Assembly (NCBI GenBank): GCA_902776195.1
Contig: CACYPF010000005.1
Span: 42,933-106,932 of the forward strand
From: an uncultured Prevotellaceae bacterium
GTDB lineage: Bacteria; Bacteroidota; Bacteroidia; Bacteroidales; Bacteroidaceae
DNA length: 64,000 nucleotides
Direction of reading: 5' to 3'
Below, piece by piece: positions 53,168 to 60,777 of this stretch. The translations under genes were made by a program, and so were the position numbers. The number at the start of each line of letters is the position of its first letter. Position 1 is the stretch's first letter. The notes under the pieces were generated by a model, which was not told the DNA's origin, ran no database searches, and saw only the letters and a program-made list of their open reading frames with translations.

Positions 53168-53390
53168 TTTGCGACGTTTTACCACCAAAATCGTCTGGAG
53201 ATAAAACATAAAAAGGGACCTGCCCAAACGGACAGGTCCCTTTCATTATATCAGAGAGTTTATTTACTCCTCTACTGCTGCCTGCGCGGCGGCGATGTAT
53301 TCGAGGAAATAAAGGGTATTTGTGAGTTTACTCTTAACAATTTCGCAACATTTCAAAGCATTTTTATGGCGAACGCTTTCAAGCCATTTT
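53168..53390 (-). repeat. Paralogous block B (gene end plus terminator)
   Basis: Second copy of the block described at 50972-51193; its core (53210-53293) differs from block A by only a few bases and small gaps. The frame ending AAAQAAVEE (stop 53264-53266) is open for 56 codons back to a stop at 53435-53437, and reads INPRKWLESVRHKN upstream, a style seen in transposase C-termini; not a firm match. Confidence 0.65.
53210..53243 (-). terminator. Terminator in block B
   Basis: Same stem as in block A (GGGACCTG with CAGGTCCC, arms starting 53215 and 53233). Confidence 0.75.
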
Positions 53391-53512
53391 CTCGGGTTTA
53401 TATGAGTTATGAGGTATTCATAAGCGTAATTTCTTTATGTTGTCAGTTTCTCGTAGTAGGATGGAATATAATCCATCTTCCACCGCTTGGGATATTTATC
53501 TTTGTTCTCCAT
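53267..53512 (-). pseudogene. Possible broken small gene ending in block B
   Basis: From ATG 53512 a 25-aa ORF (MENKDKYPKRWKMDYIPSYY at its start) ends at 53435, then the same frame continues 56 codons to the AAAQAAVEE stop. If the internal TAA is a mutation, the ancestor was about 82 aa. It starts 12 bp after the secreted-protein gene on the same strand. Product unrecognised. Confidence 0.3.
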
Positions 53513-53523
53513 CACACCTATTA

Positions 53524-54192
53524 TTATTTAAAGAGTGCATCTATTGTATTACTCCCCATATTCTTTCTGATCTTGTCTGGAGCGATTAGTTCAACAAAGT
53601 TGGCGAATTGTTCCGTATTACTAAAGAAGGATACCACTTCTGTACTTGCTTTTGTCTTCCGACGGAAATTCTGATTGAAGTAGTTAAAATGCGAAACCAT
53701 GTGTATCTGCAAGCATGGTGTGTTACTTTGACTAAACTTAGTAAAGGCAAACTTGTTCTTATTAACAGGCATCAGTTCAAACTGAGGCTTGTCAATGTTC
53801 CATATCGATATGCCCGCAATGGGTAATTCGATAGGGATTTCTTTCTCGAATTGTCCTGTTAGGTTGTTTTCGGCAACTGTCGTCCATTCCTTGTACTTTT
53901 CTTCTATCCTCTTTAAAGTAGAATAGAGGGAGTCGCTATACTGGAGATAGAAAACCGGTCCGTCGCATTTTAGCCCTAACGTTCTGATTTCAGAATTAGT
54001 TGGGGTTACACCTATTAGATATATATTGGAAGAATCTTTGGATGTTATTGCAAAGACTCTCTTCACCTTATCCAAGGTGTTGTATGGGCCAATATCTACC
54101 TTTATACAATCCATATAGGTGTTTCCATTGCTTTGGCTAAAGCAACCGATTGAACAAATCATGAGCAGTAATATAGAAATTATTTTTCTCAT
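53524..54192 (-). CDS. Secreted protein of unknown function
   Basis: A 222-aa protein with a signal peptide (MRKIISILLLMICSIGCFS; the cysteine at 17 could make it a lipoprotein, though the box is weak). The mature part is mixed alpha/beta without a recognised domain. AT-rich accessory gene between block B and the mobile element's regulator. Confidence 0.6.
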   Translation of the reverse strand: MRKIISILLLMICSIGCFSQSNGNTYMDCIKVDIGPYNTLDKVKRVFAITSKDSSNIYLIGVTPTNSEIRTLGLKCDGPVFYLQYSDSLYSTLKRIEEKYKEWTTVAENNLTGQFEKEIPIELPIAGISIWNIDKPQFELMPVNKNKFAFTKFSQSNTPCLQIHMVSHFNYFNQNFRRKTKASTEVVSFFSNTEQFANFVELIAPDKIRKNMGSNTIDALFK

Positions 54193-54223
54193 AATTATTA
54201 ACGTGTAAAATTATGATGGTATA

Positions 54224-54637
54224 TTATACAACCGTTCTCTCTTTTTCAATATTAGTATGTTGTCTGAGCTGGTTAGAAAGATTTGTTACTTCCTTTTCCA
54301 GCTCAATAATCTTTTGTGTCAGTTCTTTGTTTTCATCCCTTGCTTCTCTATATAGTGAAACTGGAACTGTTCCATTTTCAACGTTTTCTGCATTTATTTT
54401 TTCACTTCTGCTTTTTTGTTTTAAGTCAGGACAAAATTCCTCAAAAAAGTTATAGTCAAGTTGAATGCTGATAAGTTTCAATTTCTCAGTGTCCATACTT
54501 GATTTCTTCAACATAGCATTAACGCTTGGTTGTTCCATACCAAGCATTTTTGCAAACTCTGCCTGAGTTATTTTCAAGGTTCTCAACCTTTCTTTTATTG
54601 TTTCGCCGACATGAATCAGCCCAATGTTTATAGACAT
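54224..54637 (-). CDS. XRE-family regulator with coiled-coil tail
   Basis: A 137-aa protein: an N-terminal Cro/C1-type helix-turn-helix (about 11-62, ITQAEFAKMLGMEQPSVNAML) and a C-terminal coiled coil (about 100-130, ENKELTQKIIELEKEVTNL) likely for dimerisation. It faces the operon starting at 54725 and is the natural candidate to control it, perhaps through TATAGA-N6-TCTATA at 54671-54688. Repressor or activator cannot be told. Confidence 0.8.
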   Translation of the reverse strand: MSINIGLIHVGETIKERLRTLKITQAEFAKMLGMEQPSVNAMLKKSSMDTEKLKLISIQLDYNFFEEFCPDLKQKSRSEKINAENVENGTVPVSLYREARDENKELTQKIIELEKEVTNLSNQLRQHTNIEKERTVV

Positions 54638-54670
54638 AACCGTATAAATATAGTTAATAAATACTAAAAT

Positions 54671-54688
54671 TATAGACGTTTATCTATA
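54671..54688. promoter_or_regulatory. Candidate operator of the XRE regulator
   Basis: TATAGA (54671-54676), 6 bp, TCTATA (54683-54688), a perfect inverted repeat just upstream of the -7 element at 54706 and in place of a clear -33 TTTG. The position would suit either activation or repression. Confidence 0.45.
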
Positions 54689-54705
54689 TTTTATAATTAA
54701 ATGAC

Positions 54706-54713
54706 TATCTTTG
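54706..54713 (+). promoter_or_regulatory. -7 element of the mobile-element operon
   Basis: TATCTTTG, 11 bp before the 24-codon leader ORF. No TTTG at the expected -33 distance, which suggests regulated activity. Confidence 0.55.
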
Positions 54714-54724
54714 CACCAGATTTC

Positions 54725-54799
54725 ATGCAACCATCTATGCAACTTATGGTGCAACTACGGATGCAACTTCAGATGCAACTTCGGTGCAAAATTAAATAA
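54725..54799 (+). CDS. 24-aa leader ORF built from 12-bp repeats
   Basis: ATG 54725 to TAA 54797-54799. Five 12-bp units beginning TGCAAC (from 54726) give a four-residue periodic peptide: MQPS, MQLM, VQLR, MQLQ, MQLR, then CKIK. It lies in the leader of the element's operon, 23 bp before the first conventional gene. It may be a translated regulatory peptide, a repeat array for a DNA- or RNA-binding protein, or both. Confidence 0.5.
   Translation: MQPSMQLMVQLRMQLQMQLRCKIK
54726..54786. repeat. Five 12-bp iteron-like repeats
   Basis: TGCAAC-N6 at 54726, 54738, 54750, 54762 and 54774 (last unit 11 bp), followed by a partial TGCAAA. Regular 12-bp spacing puts the cores a little over one helical turn apart. 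Confidence 0.85.
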
Positions 54800-54822
54800 A
54801 ATAAAGCGAAATACAAAATAAT

Positions 54823-55119
54823 ATGGTAAAAAACAACCTATTTGAAACCGATTATGAGCGTTTTCTTCGTGAGAGAGCGGAAAACATTCAGAATGAGTAT
54901 CTGAATTGTGCCCATGAAATCCTCACTGGTCAGATAACTCCTAATCGTGTGATACAACACCTCTCCAAGAGGTTCAATCTTTCTGGTGAGGGTATCAAAA
55001 AAATCCTGAAGCGCAATGGTATCTATTTGAGCGCCAAGCAGCCAGTGATACGCCCACAGTATGAGCCGAAACAGCTATCGATGTTCGGAGCGGAGCAGGC
55101 GAATTTGGCAAGGGTATAA
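54823..55119 (+). CDS. Small helical protein, possible DNA-binding
   Basis: A 98-aa protein with a helix-turn-helix-like centre (VIQHLSKRFNLSGEGIKKILKR, here residues ~44-65) and a QLSMFGAEQ tail. First conventional gene of the element's operon. I recognise no family; DNA binding is inference. Confidence 0.6.
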   Translation: MVKNNLFETDYERFLRERAENIQNEYLNCAHEILTGQITPNRVIQHLSKRFNLSGEGIKKILKRNGIYLSAKQPVIRPQYEPKQLSMFGAEQANLARV

Positions 55120-55162
55120 CAATCATTCTTTATGTCGTAAATATTTTCTAATTTCAGCTATT

Positions 55163-55381
55163 ATGGAAAAGTATATGATTTATTTGGAACCTACAGAGAA
55201 GGACGGCAAGAGCCGGAGTTTCATTCATTCCTGCCGTGACTCTGATGCTGCCAAGGATTACGCCAAGTTTCTGTTAGGCGTTGGCAGCGGTAATTTCCAT
55301 CGTGCTATCGTGCAGAAGCAGTATGGCGACAACTCCTTCCAAGAGGAGATCGACCCTGTTGTGTTCTCCAAGAATCTGTAG
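55163..55381 (+). CDS. Small protein of unknown function
   Basis: A 72-aa protein beginning MEKYMIYLEPTEKDGKSRSF. The ATG at 55163 is preferred over an in-frame upstream start that overlaps the previous gene. No domain recognised. Confidence 0.6.
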   Translation: MEKYMIYLEPTEKDGKSRSFIHSCRDSDAAKDYAKFLLGVGSGNFHRAIVQKQYGDNSFQEEIDPVVFSKNL

Positions 55382-55387
55382 TAGGTT

Positions 55388-55663
55388 ATGATACAGCTGA
55401 CGTTCCCTGACAAGTGCGTTACCTATAGCACATTCATCAACGACCTTGCGACGGCACTGGTGCCAAAGCTGATGGAGGCGATGGAGAATCCGAGTGACCT
55501 CATTTCCCAGAACAAGGCTTTCAAGGTCTTTGGACAGGGGAACATCCGTCGGTGGCGTGAAAAGGGTCTCTTGGAGCCTGTCAGCAAGCGTCCGGGGAAG
55601 ATAGAATACCGTCTGTCAGACCTGCGTATTCTCCAGCAGCGCAAGCAAGACTATTTCGAGTGA
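55388..55663 (+). CDS. MerR/excisionase-like DNA-binding protein
   Basis: A 91-aa protein. AFKVFGQGNIRRWREKGLLEPV followed by GKIEYRLSDLRILQQRK (residues ~44-85) has the winged-helix pattern of excisionases and MerR-like adaptors. In a mobile element it could direct excision or transcription. Family assignment is inference. Confidence 0.6.
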   Translation: MIQLTFPDKCVTYSTFINDLATALVPKLMEAMENPSDLISQNKAFKVFGQGNIRRWREKGLLEPVSKRPGKIEYRLSDLRILQQRKQDYFE

Positions 55664-55710
55664 GCAGATTTGTGTGATACTGCAATATAAAACAAGTAAA
55701 AACCGAAACA

Positions 55711-56076
55711 ATGACTTCTATCATAGTAACGAACTTCTTCGCCAGGGCATCCAACAGTCCGAAGTATGTGCATCCCATCGGTGAGCAGATGCGCAAGGCA
55801 GAGAACTATGCCTTTGAGAGTGAGGAGGAGTTCAACCGTTATCTGGAAGGATTGGAGAAATGGACGAAGGAAATCAATGAGAAGCAGCGCGTCCGTCTAA
55901 CTCTCAATCATACCACTCACGAGAACCACGGTGAGGTGGTTATCTACCGTCAGGGACAGTCTGGCTATGGCGACTTGTTGCGCCTGACATATATCCGTTT
56001 GCAGGGTCACGTCTGTGTCGGCATTGACGGCAGGACGTTACGCCAGTTACCATTCTTAAACGAAGTAGGAGAGTAA
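55711..56076 (+). CDS. Unknown protein
   Basis: A 121-aa protein starting MTSIIVTNFFARASNSPKYV. Mixed alpha/beta, no signal or membrane segment, no domain recognised. The gap to the next gene is 4 bp. Confidence 0.6.
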   Translation: MTSIIVTNFFARASNSPKYVHPIGEQMRKAENYAFESEEEFNRYLEGLEKWTKEINEKQRVRLTLNHTTHENHGEVVIYRQGQSGYGDLLRLTYIRLQGHVCVGIDGRTLRQLPFLNEVGE

Positions 56077-56080
56077 GCCT

Positions 56081-56362
56081 ATGGCGTATAAGGTCATGAA
56101 ACGGGAGTTTGTCCGTCAGCGTCCCAAGTGGCTTGTCCACTTGCTGTTCGCTATCCCTGCCCAGGTCTATGAAGCCTGTGATACACAGGATGAGGTGGAA
56201 GCCCGTTTTCAGGACATCTACAAGGGAATAGAGGAAGTGAAGCTTTTCGAGAGAAACCAGAAGTTGCACCTGAAGGTTCTCGATGACGGCATTTCCATTA
56301 ACAGCAACAAAGACAGACCATACATTAAGTTTACCATCAATAATAACTACTACAAGATCTGA
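56081..56362 (+). CDS. Unknown protein
   Basis: A 93-aa protein, MAYKVMKREFVRQRPKWLVH at its start. Basic N-terminus, then an acidic helix and a beta-rich C-terminus (YIKFTINNNYYKI). No domain recognised. It ends 2 bp before the primase gene. Confidence 0.6.
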   Translation: MAYKVMKREFVRQRPKWLVHLLFAIPAQVYEACDTQDEVEARFQDIYKGIEEVKLFERNQKLHLKVLDDGISINSNKDRPYIKFTINNNYYKI

Positions 56363-56364
56363 TT

Positions 56365-57438
56365 ATGACAGACAGAGACAGAATACTACAAAAGACGAAT
56401 GGAGGTTTTGACGTTTTCGTCCATTACATGGGTGAGGACTGCAAGAAGAAGGTGTTCCGCAACCCCTTCCGTACCGACAACTCCCCCTCATGTCATCTGT
56501 ATTTCCACGAAGACCAGCAGGGCGGCGAGGGTCGCTTTATCCTGAAGGATTTCGGGGATAGCGAGTGGCGTGGTGACTGTTTCTGGCTCGTCGGTCGTCT
56601 ATGCAGCCTTGACGTACGCAATGACTTCATGGAGATCTTGCGTACCATCGACAAGGAGCTGAACCTGTATATCCTTGACGATGCTCCTGCGAATGTTCAT
56701 CCAGTGATGAACAAGGTGCAGAGGGAGCGTATCAGCGACAACCGTCCTGTGAAGTTCACTCCCAAATACAGGAACTTCAACAAGCATGAGCTGAACTATT
56801 GGGCTTCTTATGGCATCAGCTTGTCCATTCTGGAGCGTTTTCATGTCAAGTGTCTGTCCTCTTGTTATTTTGAGCGTGACGATGGTACCAGCTACAATAT
56901 CAACGGTACTATGGATGTACCGATGTTCGGCTACACTTTCTTTGACGGTGCCGGCATCAAGGTCTATCGCCCGAATGCCCAGATAGGCCGTTTCATGTAT
57001 GCCGGTACGCTGCCGAAGCCATACGTTTTCGGATGGGAGCAGCTCTCTTCCCGTCAGAGCTATGTGATTGTCACTGGAGGCGAGAAGGATGTGATGTCCC
57101 TCTCTGTCCACGGCTATGACGCTATCTGCCTGAACAGTGAGACAGCAAAGCTGCCTTTCAATCTGTTGAAGGAGTTGTCAGGTCGCTATGAGCATATCAT
57201 CTTCATCTATGACAGCGACGAGACCGGCAGACGGGAGTCAGCCCTTCGTGTGAAGGAGTGGAACGAGTTTATGAAGGGACAGGGATGTGAGAATCTGCTA
57301 CGTGCCTATAGTGTCACCCTTCCGTTGGCTGGTACCAAGCAGGATAAGGATGCCAGTGATTTCTTTAAGTCAGGTCACTCTGCTACTCTTGTGCGTGACC
57401 TCGTTTTCCGTGCAATTCAAGGTGAATCAAAACTATAA
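56365..57438 (+). CDS. Toprim DNA primase
   Basis: A 357-aa DnaG-like primase of mobile-element type. The N-terminus has the NPFRTDNSPSCHLYFHE pattern that follows the zinc site in DnaG (no CHC2 cysteines are present), and the Toprim core has E240 in GGEKDVMSL and DSDETG (283-288). It makes primers for the element's own replication or transfer. No helicase domain is attached. Centre of the operon. Confidence 0.85.
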   Translation: MTDRDRILQKTNGGFDVFVHYMGEDCKKKVFRNPFRTDNSPSCHLYFHEDQQGGEGRFILKDFGDSEWRGDCFWLVGRLCSLDVRNDFMEILRTIDKELNLYILDDAPANVHPVMNKVQRERISDNRPVKFTPKYRNFNKHELNYWASYGISLSILERFHVKCLSSCYFERDDGTSYNINGTMDVPMFGYTFFDGAGIKVYRPNAQIGRFMYAGTLPKPYVFGWEQLSSRQSYVIVTGGEKDVMSLSVHGYDAICLNSETAKLPFNLLKELSGRYEHIIFIYDSDETGRRESALRVKEWNEFMKGQGCENLLRAYSVTLPLAGTKQDKDASDFFKSGHSATLVRDLVFRAIQGESKL

Positions 57439-57444
57439 ATAGAT

Positions 57445-58476
57445 ATGAATATGTGTCAGACTACACAACGAACATTCCAGCCGAAGGCCAGCAATGTGAA
57501 GCGCGAGGGTTATTGCAGCCCGCATAAACTGAACATCTACTATCCTCCGAAGCCTGATGTCCGTGCGTATATCAAGACTGTGGAAGTGTCTTGTATGAAT
57601 AGGCTTTTTCAGGGTATCGGTTTCCGTAATAACAAAGGTGGTCTGGAGTTCTTCAGTGAGGAATACAGGGAGAAGCACTGTGCCACTGCCAGTGAATATC
57701 TTGACTTGTTACGCAAGGAAAAGCAGCAGTTAGAGGAAGAGTATGAGAATGTCCAGTTAGAGATTTCCCGTGGCAACGGCTCTATAGATGACTGGCAGGA
57801 AAAGTATGAGGAGTTAGAGCGTCAGCTACAGGATGTAAAAGACTCTATGCAGCATTTCATCATTCAGTGTAAGACAGGCCAGATTGCCGAGTCGGAAAAG
57901 CTCCGCATCCGCAAGCAGCTTGGCATTGAGGACAGGAATATCCAGAGACAGTTGGACTGTGTAAAGGCTGAGATAGACGGTTACGAGCGGAACAAGGAAC
58001 GCCTTTCCATGCTCTCCTGCATCCTTCCTGAGTTGCAGATTAAGATCGACAACAAGGAAAAGGAGCTGGCTATTGCCAAGACCTATACTATTGAGCAGCC
58101 TGGACTGCTCACGTTCCCATGGGTGAAGGGCATTGTTGCCAAGCAGGTCAACCTGTTTGCGGATATGTTTGATTATATTGCCTATGTCTTTCTGGCGAAT
58201 AACCCCGATGCAGAGAAGCTTCCTACACTCTGTGACAACATTGTCCTGAATGACCCTCGTAACTTTACGGATATGCTGCTCAATTCTGTCGGCTACGACC
58301 GTATCTATTGCTTTTTCCCTCATACCCTGTCAGGTGAGGTGATAGAGAAAACCATCCTCACCAGTATTGACGCACGGCGTGTTGTCAGCCTGAGCGACTA
58401 CTACGGTGACTATACCACGCTCTATGAGTATGCCAAGACATTTGATGAATTTGTTCCCTTAACAGGTAAGATATGA
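57445..58476 (+). CDS. Coiled-coil protein, possibly with a Toprim-like C-terminus
   Basis: A 343-aa protein. Residues ~85-210 form a long coiled coil (EKQQLEEEYENVQLEI, EKYEELERQLQDVK). The C-terminal ~140 residues (LPTLCDNIVLNDPRNFTDMLLN, FFPHTLSGEVIEKTIL) resemble a Toprim-related fold but lack clear DxD; inference. Adjacent to the primase, so a replication role is plausible. Confidence 0.5.
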   Translation: MNMCQTTQRTFQPKASNVKREGYCSPHKLNIYYPPKPDVRAYIKTVEVSCMNRLFQGIGFRNNKGGLEFFSEEYREKHCATASEYLDLLRKEKQQLEEEYENVQLEISRGNGSIDDWQEKYEELERQLQDVKDSMQHFIIQCKTGQIAESEKLRIRKQLGIEDRNIQRQLDCVKAEIDGYERNKERLSMLSCILPELQIKIDNKEKELAIAKTYTIEQPGLLTFPWVKGIVAKQVNLFADMFDYIAYVFLANNPDAEKLPTLCDNIVLNDPRNFTDMLLNSVGYDRIYCFFPHTLSGEVIEKTILTSIDARRVVSLSDYYGDYTTLYEYAKTFDEFVPLTGKI

Positions 58477-58586
58477 AAAGATGCAGGACATGTGCGGCCC
58501 GTCATCATGACGAAGATGGCTACTACTGTGAATATACGAACGAGCGTCTGCATGAGCAGACCGTGACACCTCCATGTACGAAGTAA
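58473..58586 (+). CDS. 37-aa cysteine-rich micro-protein
   Basis: ATG overlaps the previous stop (ATGA). Sequence runs MKRCRTCAARHHDEDGYYC and then ends PPCTK; four cysteines (C4, C7, C19, C35) and two His could hold a zinc ion. No known family. Confidence 0.55.
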   Translation: MKRCRTCAARHHDEDGYYCEYTNERLHEQTVTPPCTK

Positions 58587-58602
58587 AACAAGTAATAAAT
58601 AT

Positions 58603-59103
58603 ATGCCAAGAGTGAAGAAACAACAGGAGGTGCAGCCAGAGGCTACCACCCCCACGAAGAAAAAGACTGCCGCTAAGAAGTCCGCCGCCGCCAAGGAAAA
58701 GAAGGTGGACGGTCGTACCGTCGAAGGCAAGTTGCAGAAAATGCAGGCCGACTATGAGAAGGTCAGCAAGAAATACGAAGAGCTGTGCAAGCACTATGCT
58801 GAGTTGAAGGTGGAGCAAGAGACCATGCTTTCCACCGTGAAGACCTTGGAGATGCTGCTGGCATCCTTCAATGCCCTCACCCGCAAGGGCGAGGTGAAGA
58901 TGATGAAACCTGAGAAGGGAACATCCTACTGGTACATCCGTGCCATGGCCACGGTAAAGAGCTTTGAGGTTGTCACCTGTTCCTGGAATGACTGGACCAG
59001 TGACCACTACCGCTACGTGAAGGGTAACATGTTCCTTGACCAGAAAACGGCCAATATCGCTTGTCAGGCCCTGAACATGATGCTGTCAAAGTTGAATCAT
59101 TAA
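58603..59103 (+). CDS. Coiled-coil protein with basic N-terminus
   Basis: A 166-aa protein: Lys/Ala-rich N-terminus (about 1-35), coiled coil (about 40-85, KMQADYEKVSKKYEEL) and a folded C-terminus with SYWYIRAMATVKSFEV. The tail resembles nucleoid-associated or phage structural helpers, but no family is recognised. Confidence 0.55.
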   Translation: MPRVKKQQEVQPEATTPTKKKTAAKKSAAAKEKKVDGRTVEGKLQKMQADYEKVSKKYEELCKHYAELKVEQETMLSTVKTLEMLLASFNALTRKGEVKMMKPEKGTSYWYIRAMATVKSFEVVTCSWNDWTSDHYRYVKGNMFLDQKTANIACQALNMMLSKLNH

Positions 59104-59115
59104 AATCGTGGAGCT

Positions 59116-59280
59116 ATGATAATGACTTTTTTTCATACGATCTGTTATTTGTTTTGGTTAGTCATCTTGGCTGCTATTGCTGTCATTGCCGTCAGCATAG
59201 CCAGTGTGGTGGTCAAGGTGATTTTCCTGAATCCCAAGGAGAGTCAGTCCCAGCATAATAACGGTTACAAATCAGAGTAG
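59116..59280 (+). CDS. 54-aa single-pass membrane protein
   Basis: ATG 59116, TAG 59278-59280. One long hydrophobic helix (about 10-40) and a polar tail ending NNGYKSE. It follows the coiled-coil gene by 12 bp and the next gene starts 4 bp later, so it is well placed as a real operon member. Unknown function. Confidence 0.55.
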   Translation: MIMTFFHTICYLFWLVILAAIAVIAVSIASVVVKVIFLNPKESQSQHNNGYKSE

Positions 59281-59284
59281 AGCT

Positions 59285-59896
59285 ATGTATGATGACGTTA
59301 TAAAGTTTTCAAACCGAAACACAGACCTCGAAAAGACCGAGGAGCTGTGGGTGGGTACTGGCTATGATGACCGTCTGGATGATATCATGGACAATATCGT
59401 CAAGACCACCGGCTTTGCCCCCTCGAAGAATATGCAGCCCATCCGTGAGGGTGTGTTCCAGATAATGGACAGCACCACCGTTGATGACCTGAAGGACTTG
59501 GCAGAACGCATCAAGGAGGTCTATCTGATAGACTGCTTCCAGATAGCCATTGACCGTGATCATAACACGGCGCATATGCTCTTTGACTTCAATATCCGTG
59601 ACAAAGGGAAGAGCGTTGTGCTGAACCGCAGTGAGCAGATTGTTCTGAGTGTGATGATACTCCGTTACCTGGATCTTCCTCGTCCTGAGTGTGCCGATGA
59701 ATGGATGGGTTATTTCCTCAAAGGTCGTTTTACGGACGACGAGGATGTCTTTGAGAACTGGCTGAACAATCTGAAGCACAAGAAGCTCAACAAGAATGAT
59801 TTCAACCTTGCCAAGGAAATGAGCATCTTCGTGAAGCAGATGTGTCAGGGCATGGCCGTCTTCGGCATCCGAAAGAAAAATAAGGAGTTTGTCTAA
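59285..59896 (+). CDS. Unknown protein
   Basis: A 203-aa protein starting MYDDVIKFSNRNTDLEKTEE. Helical, acidic; residues ~90-160 include DRDHNTAHMLFDFNIRD and VILRYLDLPRPE. No domain recognised. Confidence 0.6.
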   Translation: MYDDVIKFSNRNTDLEKTEELWVGTGYDDRLDDIMDNIVKTTGFAPSKNMQPIREGVFQIMDSTTVDDLKDLAERIKEVYLIDCFQIAIDRDHNTAHMLFDFNIRDKGKSVVLNRSEQIVLSVMILRYLDLPRPECADEWMGYFLKGRFTDDEDVFENWLNNLKHKKLNKNDFNLAKEMSIFVKQMCQGMAVFGIRKKNKEFV

Positions 59897-59912
59897 GGTG
59901 TAGTGAACTGTT

Positions 59913-60473
59913 ATGGATAAGAGAATCAAGATATACGTGCTAATGCTCTCTGAGTATTTCCCTGTCAGCCATCCGAAGGCGGGTCAGCCTACGGGGTTTG
60001 CTGACGCGCTGAAAGCCAATCTCCAGCGTCTGGAGTGTCACGAGCAGCGTCAGTGTGTGGGCTGTGGAGAGTGCGTACGGCCCTTGAAATACCACACTTT
60101 ACGCAGAAATGCTGAACTGTGGGAGAAAAGAGCTGCTGAGATCAATGCCGGTCATGCCGTCCTTTCTATCCGTCAGTGGAGTGGCAAGCCCTATGGCAAA
60201 GGCACCCACCAGATAGAGATAGTCCGTCTTACCCATCTTGGTACACAGCGTATAACGATGTCCTATCAGTGGCATCAGGTGTTATCAGTCTATTTCCCTA
60301 CTTCGCCGGAAGTGCATACTTCACAACGGGCGAAAGCCGTTGAGCTTTCCAGGTTAGCATCCAATGATGGCTTGTCCGTTGTCGATTTCATGCATTGGTT
60401 TGCATTAAGGAAGAAAAGATGTTCAGAAGATTTTCATGGTGTTATCCTCCACTTTACAGATATGAGATATTGA
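59913..60473 (+). CDS. Possible ASCH-like protein with a zinc pair
   Basis: A 186-aa protein. CVGCGEC (48-54 region) is a cysteine cluster; KYHTLRRNAELWEKRAAEIN then LSIRQWSGKPYGKGTHQIEIVRL follows a pattern seen in mobile elements of the order and recalls ASCH-type RNA-binding folds. Inference only. Confidence 0.5.
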   Translation: MDKRIKIYVLMLSEYFPVSHPKAGQPTGFADALKANLQRLECHEQRQCVGCGECVRPLKYHTLRRNAELWEKRAAEINAGHAVLSIRQWSGKPYGKGTHQIEIVRLTHLGTQRITMSYQWHQVLSVYFPTSPEVHTSQRAKAVELSRLASNDGLSVVDFMHWFALRKKRCSEDFHGVILHFTDMRY

Positions 60474-60504
60474 TTGTTAAACAGAATAAAACAAAACATT
60501 ATTT

Positions 60505-60744
60505 ATGGCAAAAGTAGAACCCACAAAAATTGAGATCAGCCCGGTAAGCTGGGCAGGCGAGATTGTTACGAAGTACCAAGGTTTCGCTATCGTCACCCGT
60601 CCTAACGGGGAAGTCAAGAAGATGTCTGGTGATCCGATGGGAACCAAGGCAGCAGCCCTCTCCAGTCTGAAGCACGAGATGCAGCAGCGCATGGATGATG
60701 TGTCATCCGCTATTGCCTCTCTGAAGGACTATGTGTTAGAGTAA
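60505..60744 (+). CDS. Unknown 79-aa protein
   Basis: Starts MAKVEPTKIEISPVSWAGEI. Beta-rich N-terminus and a helical C-terminus (LKHEMQQRMDDVSSAIASLK). No domain recognised. 33 bp before the SPFH gene. Confidence 0.6.
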   Translation: MAKVEPTKIEISPVSWAGEIVTKYQGFAIVTRPNGEVKKMSGDPMGTKAAALSSLKHEMQQRMDDVSSAIASLKDYVLE

Positions 60745-60777
60745 CCATTTTGTTTCATTTTTAAATTCAAACTAATT

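Noticed and set aside
53141-53674. 177-aa plus-strand ORF
   Set aside because: It is antisense to block B and to the start of the secreted-protein gene; hydrophobic composition follows from reverse-reading A/T-rich coding DNA.
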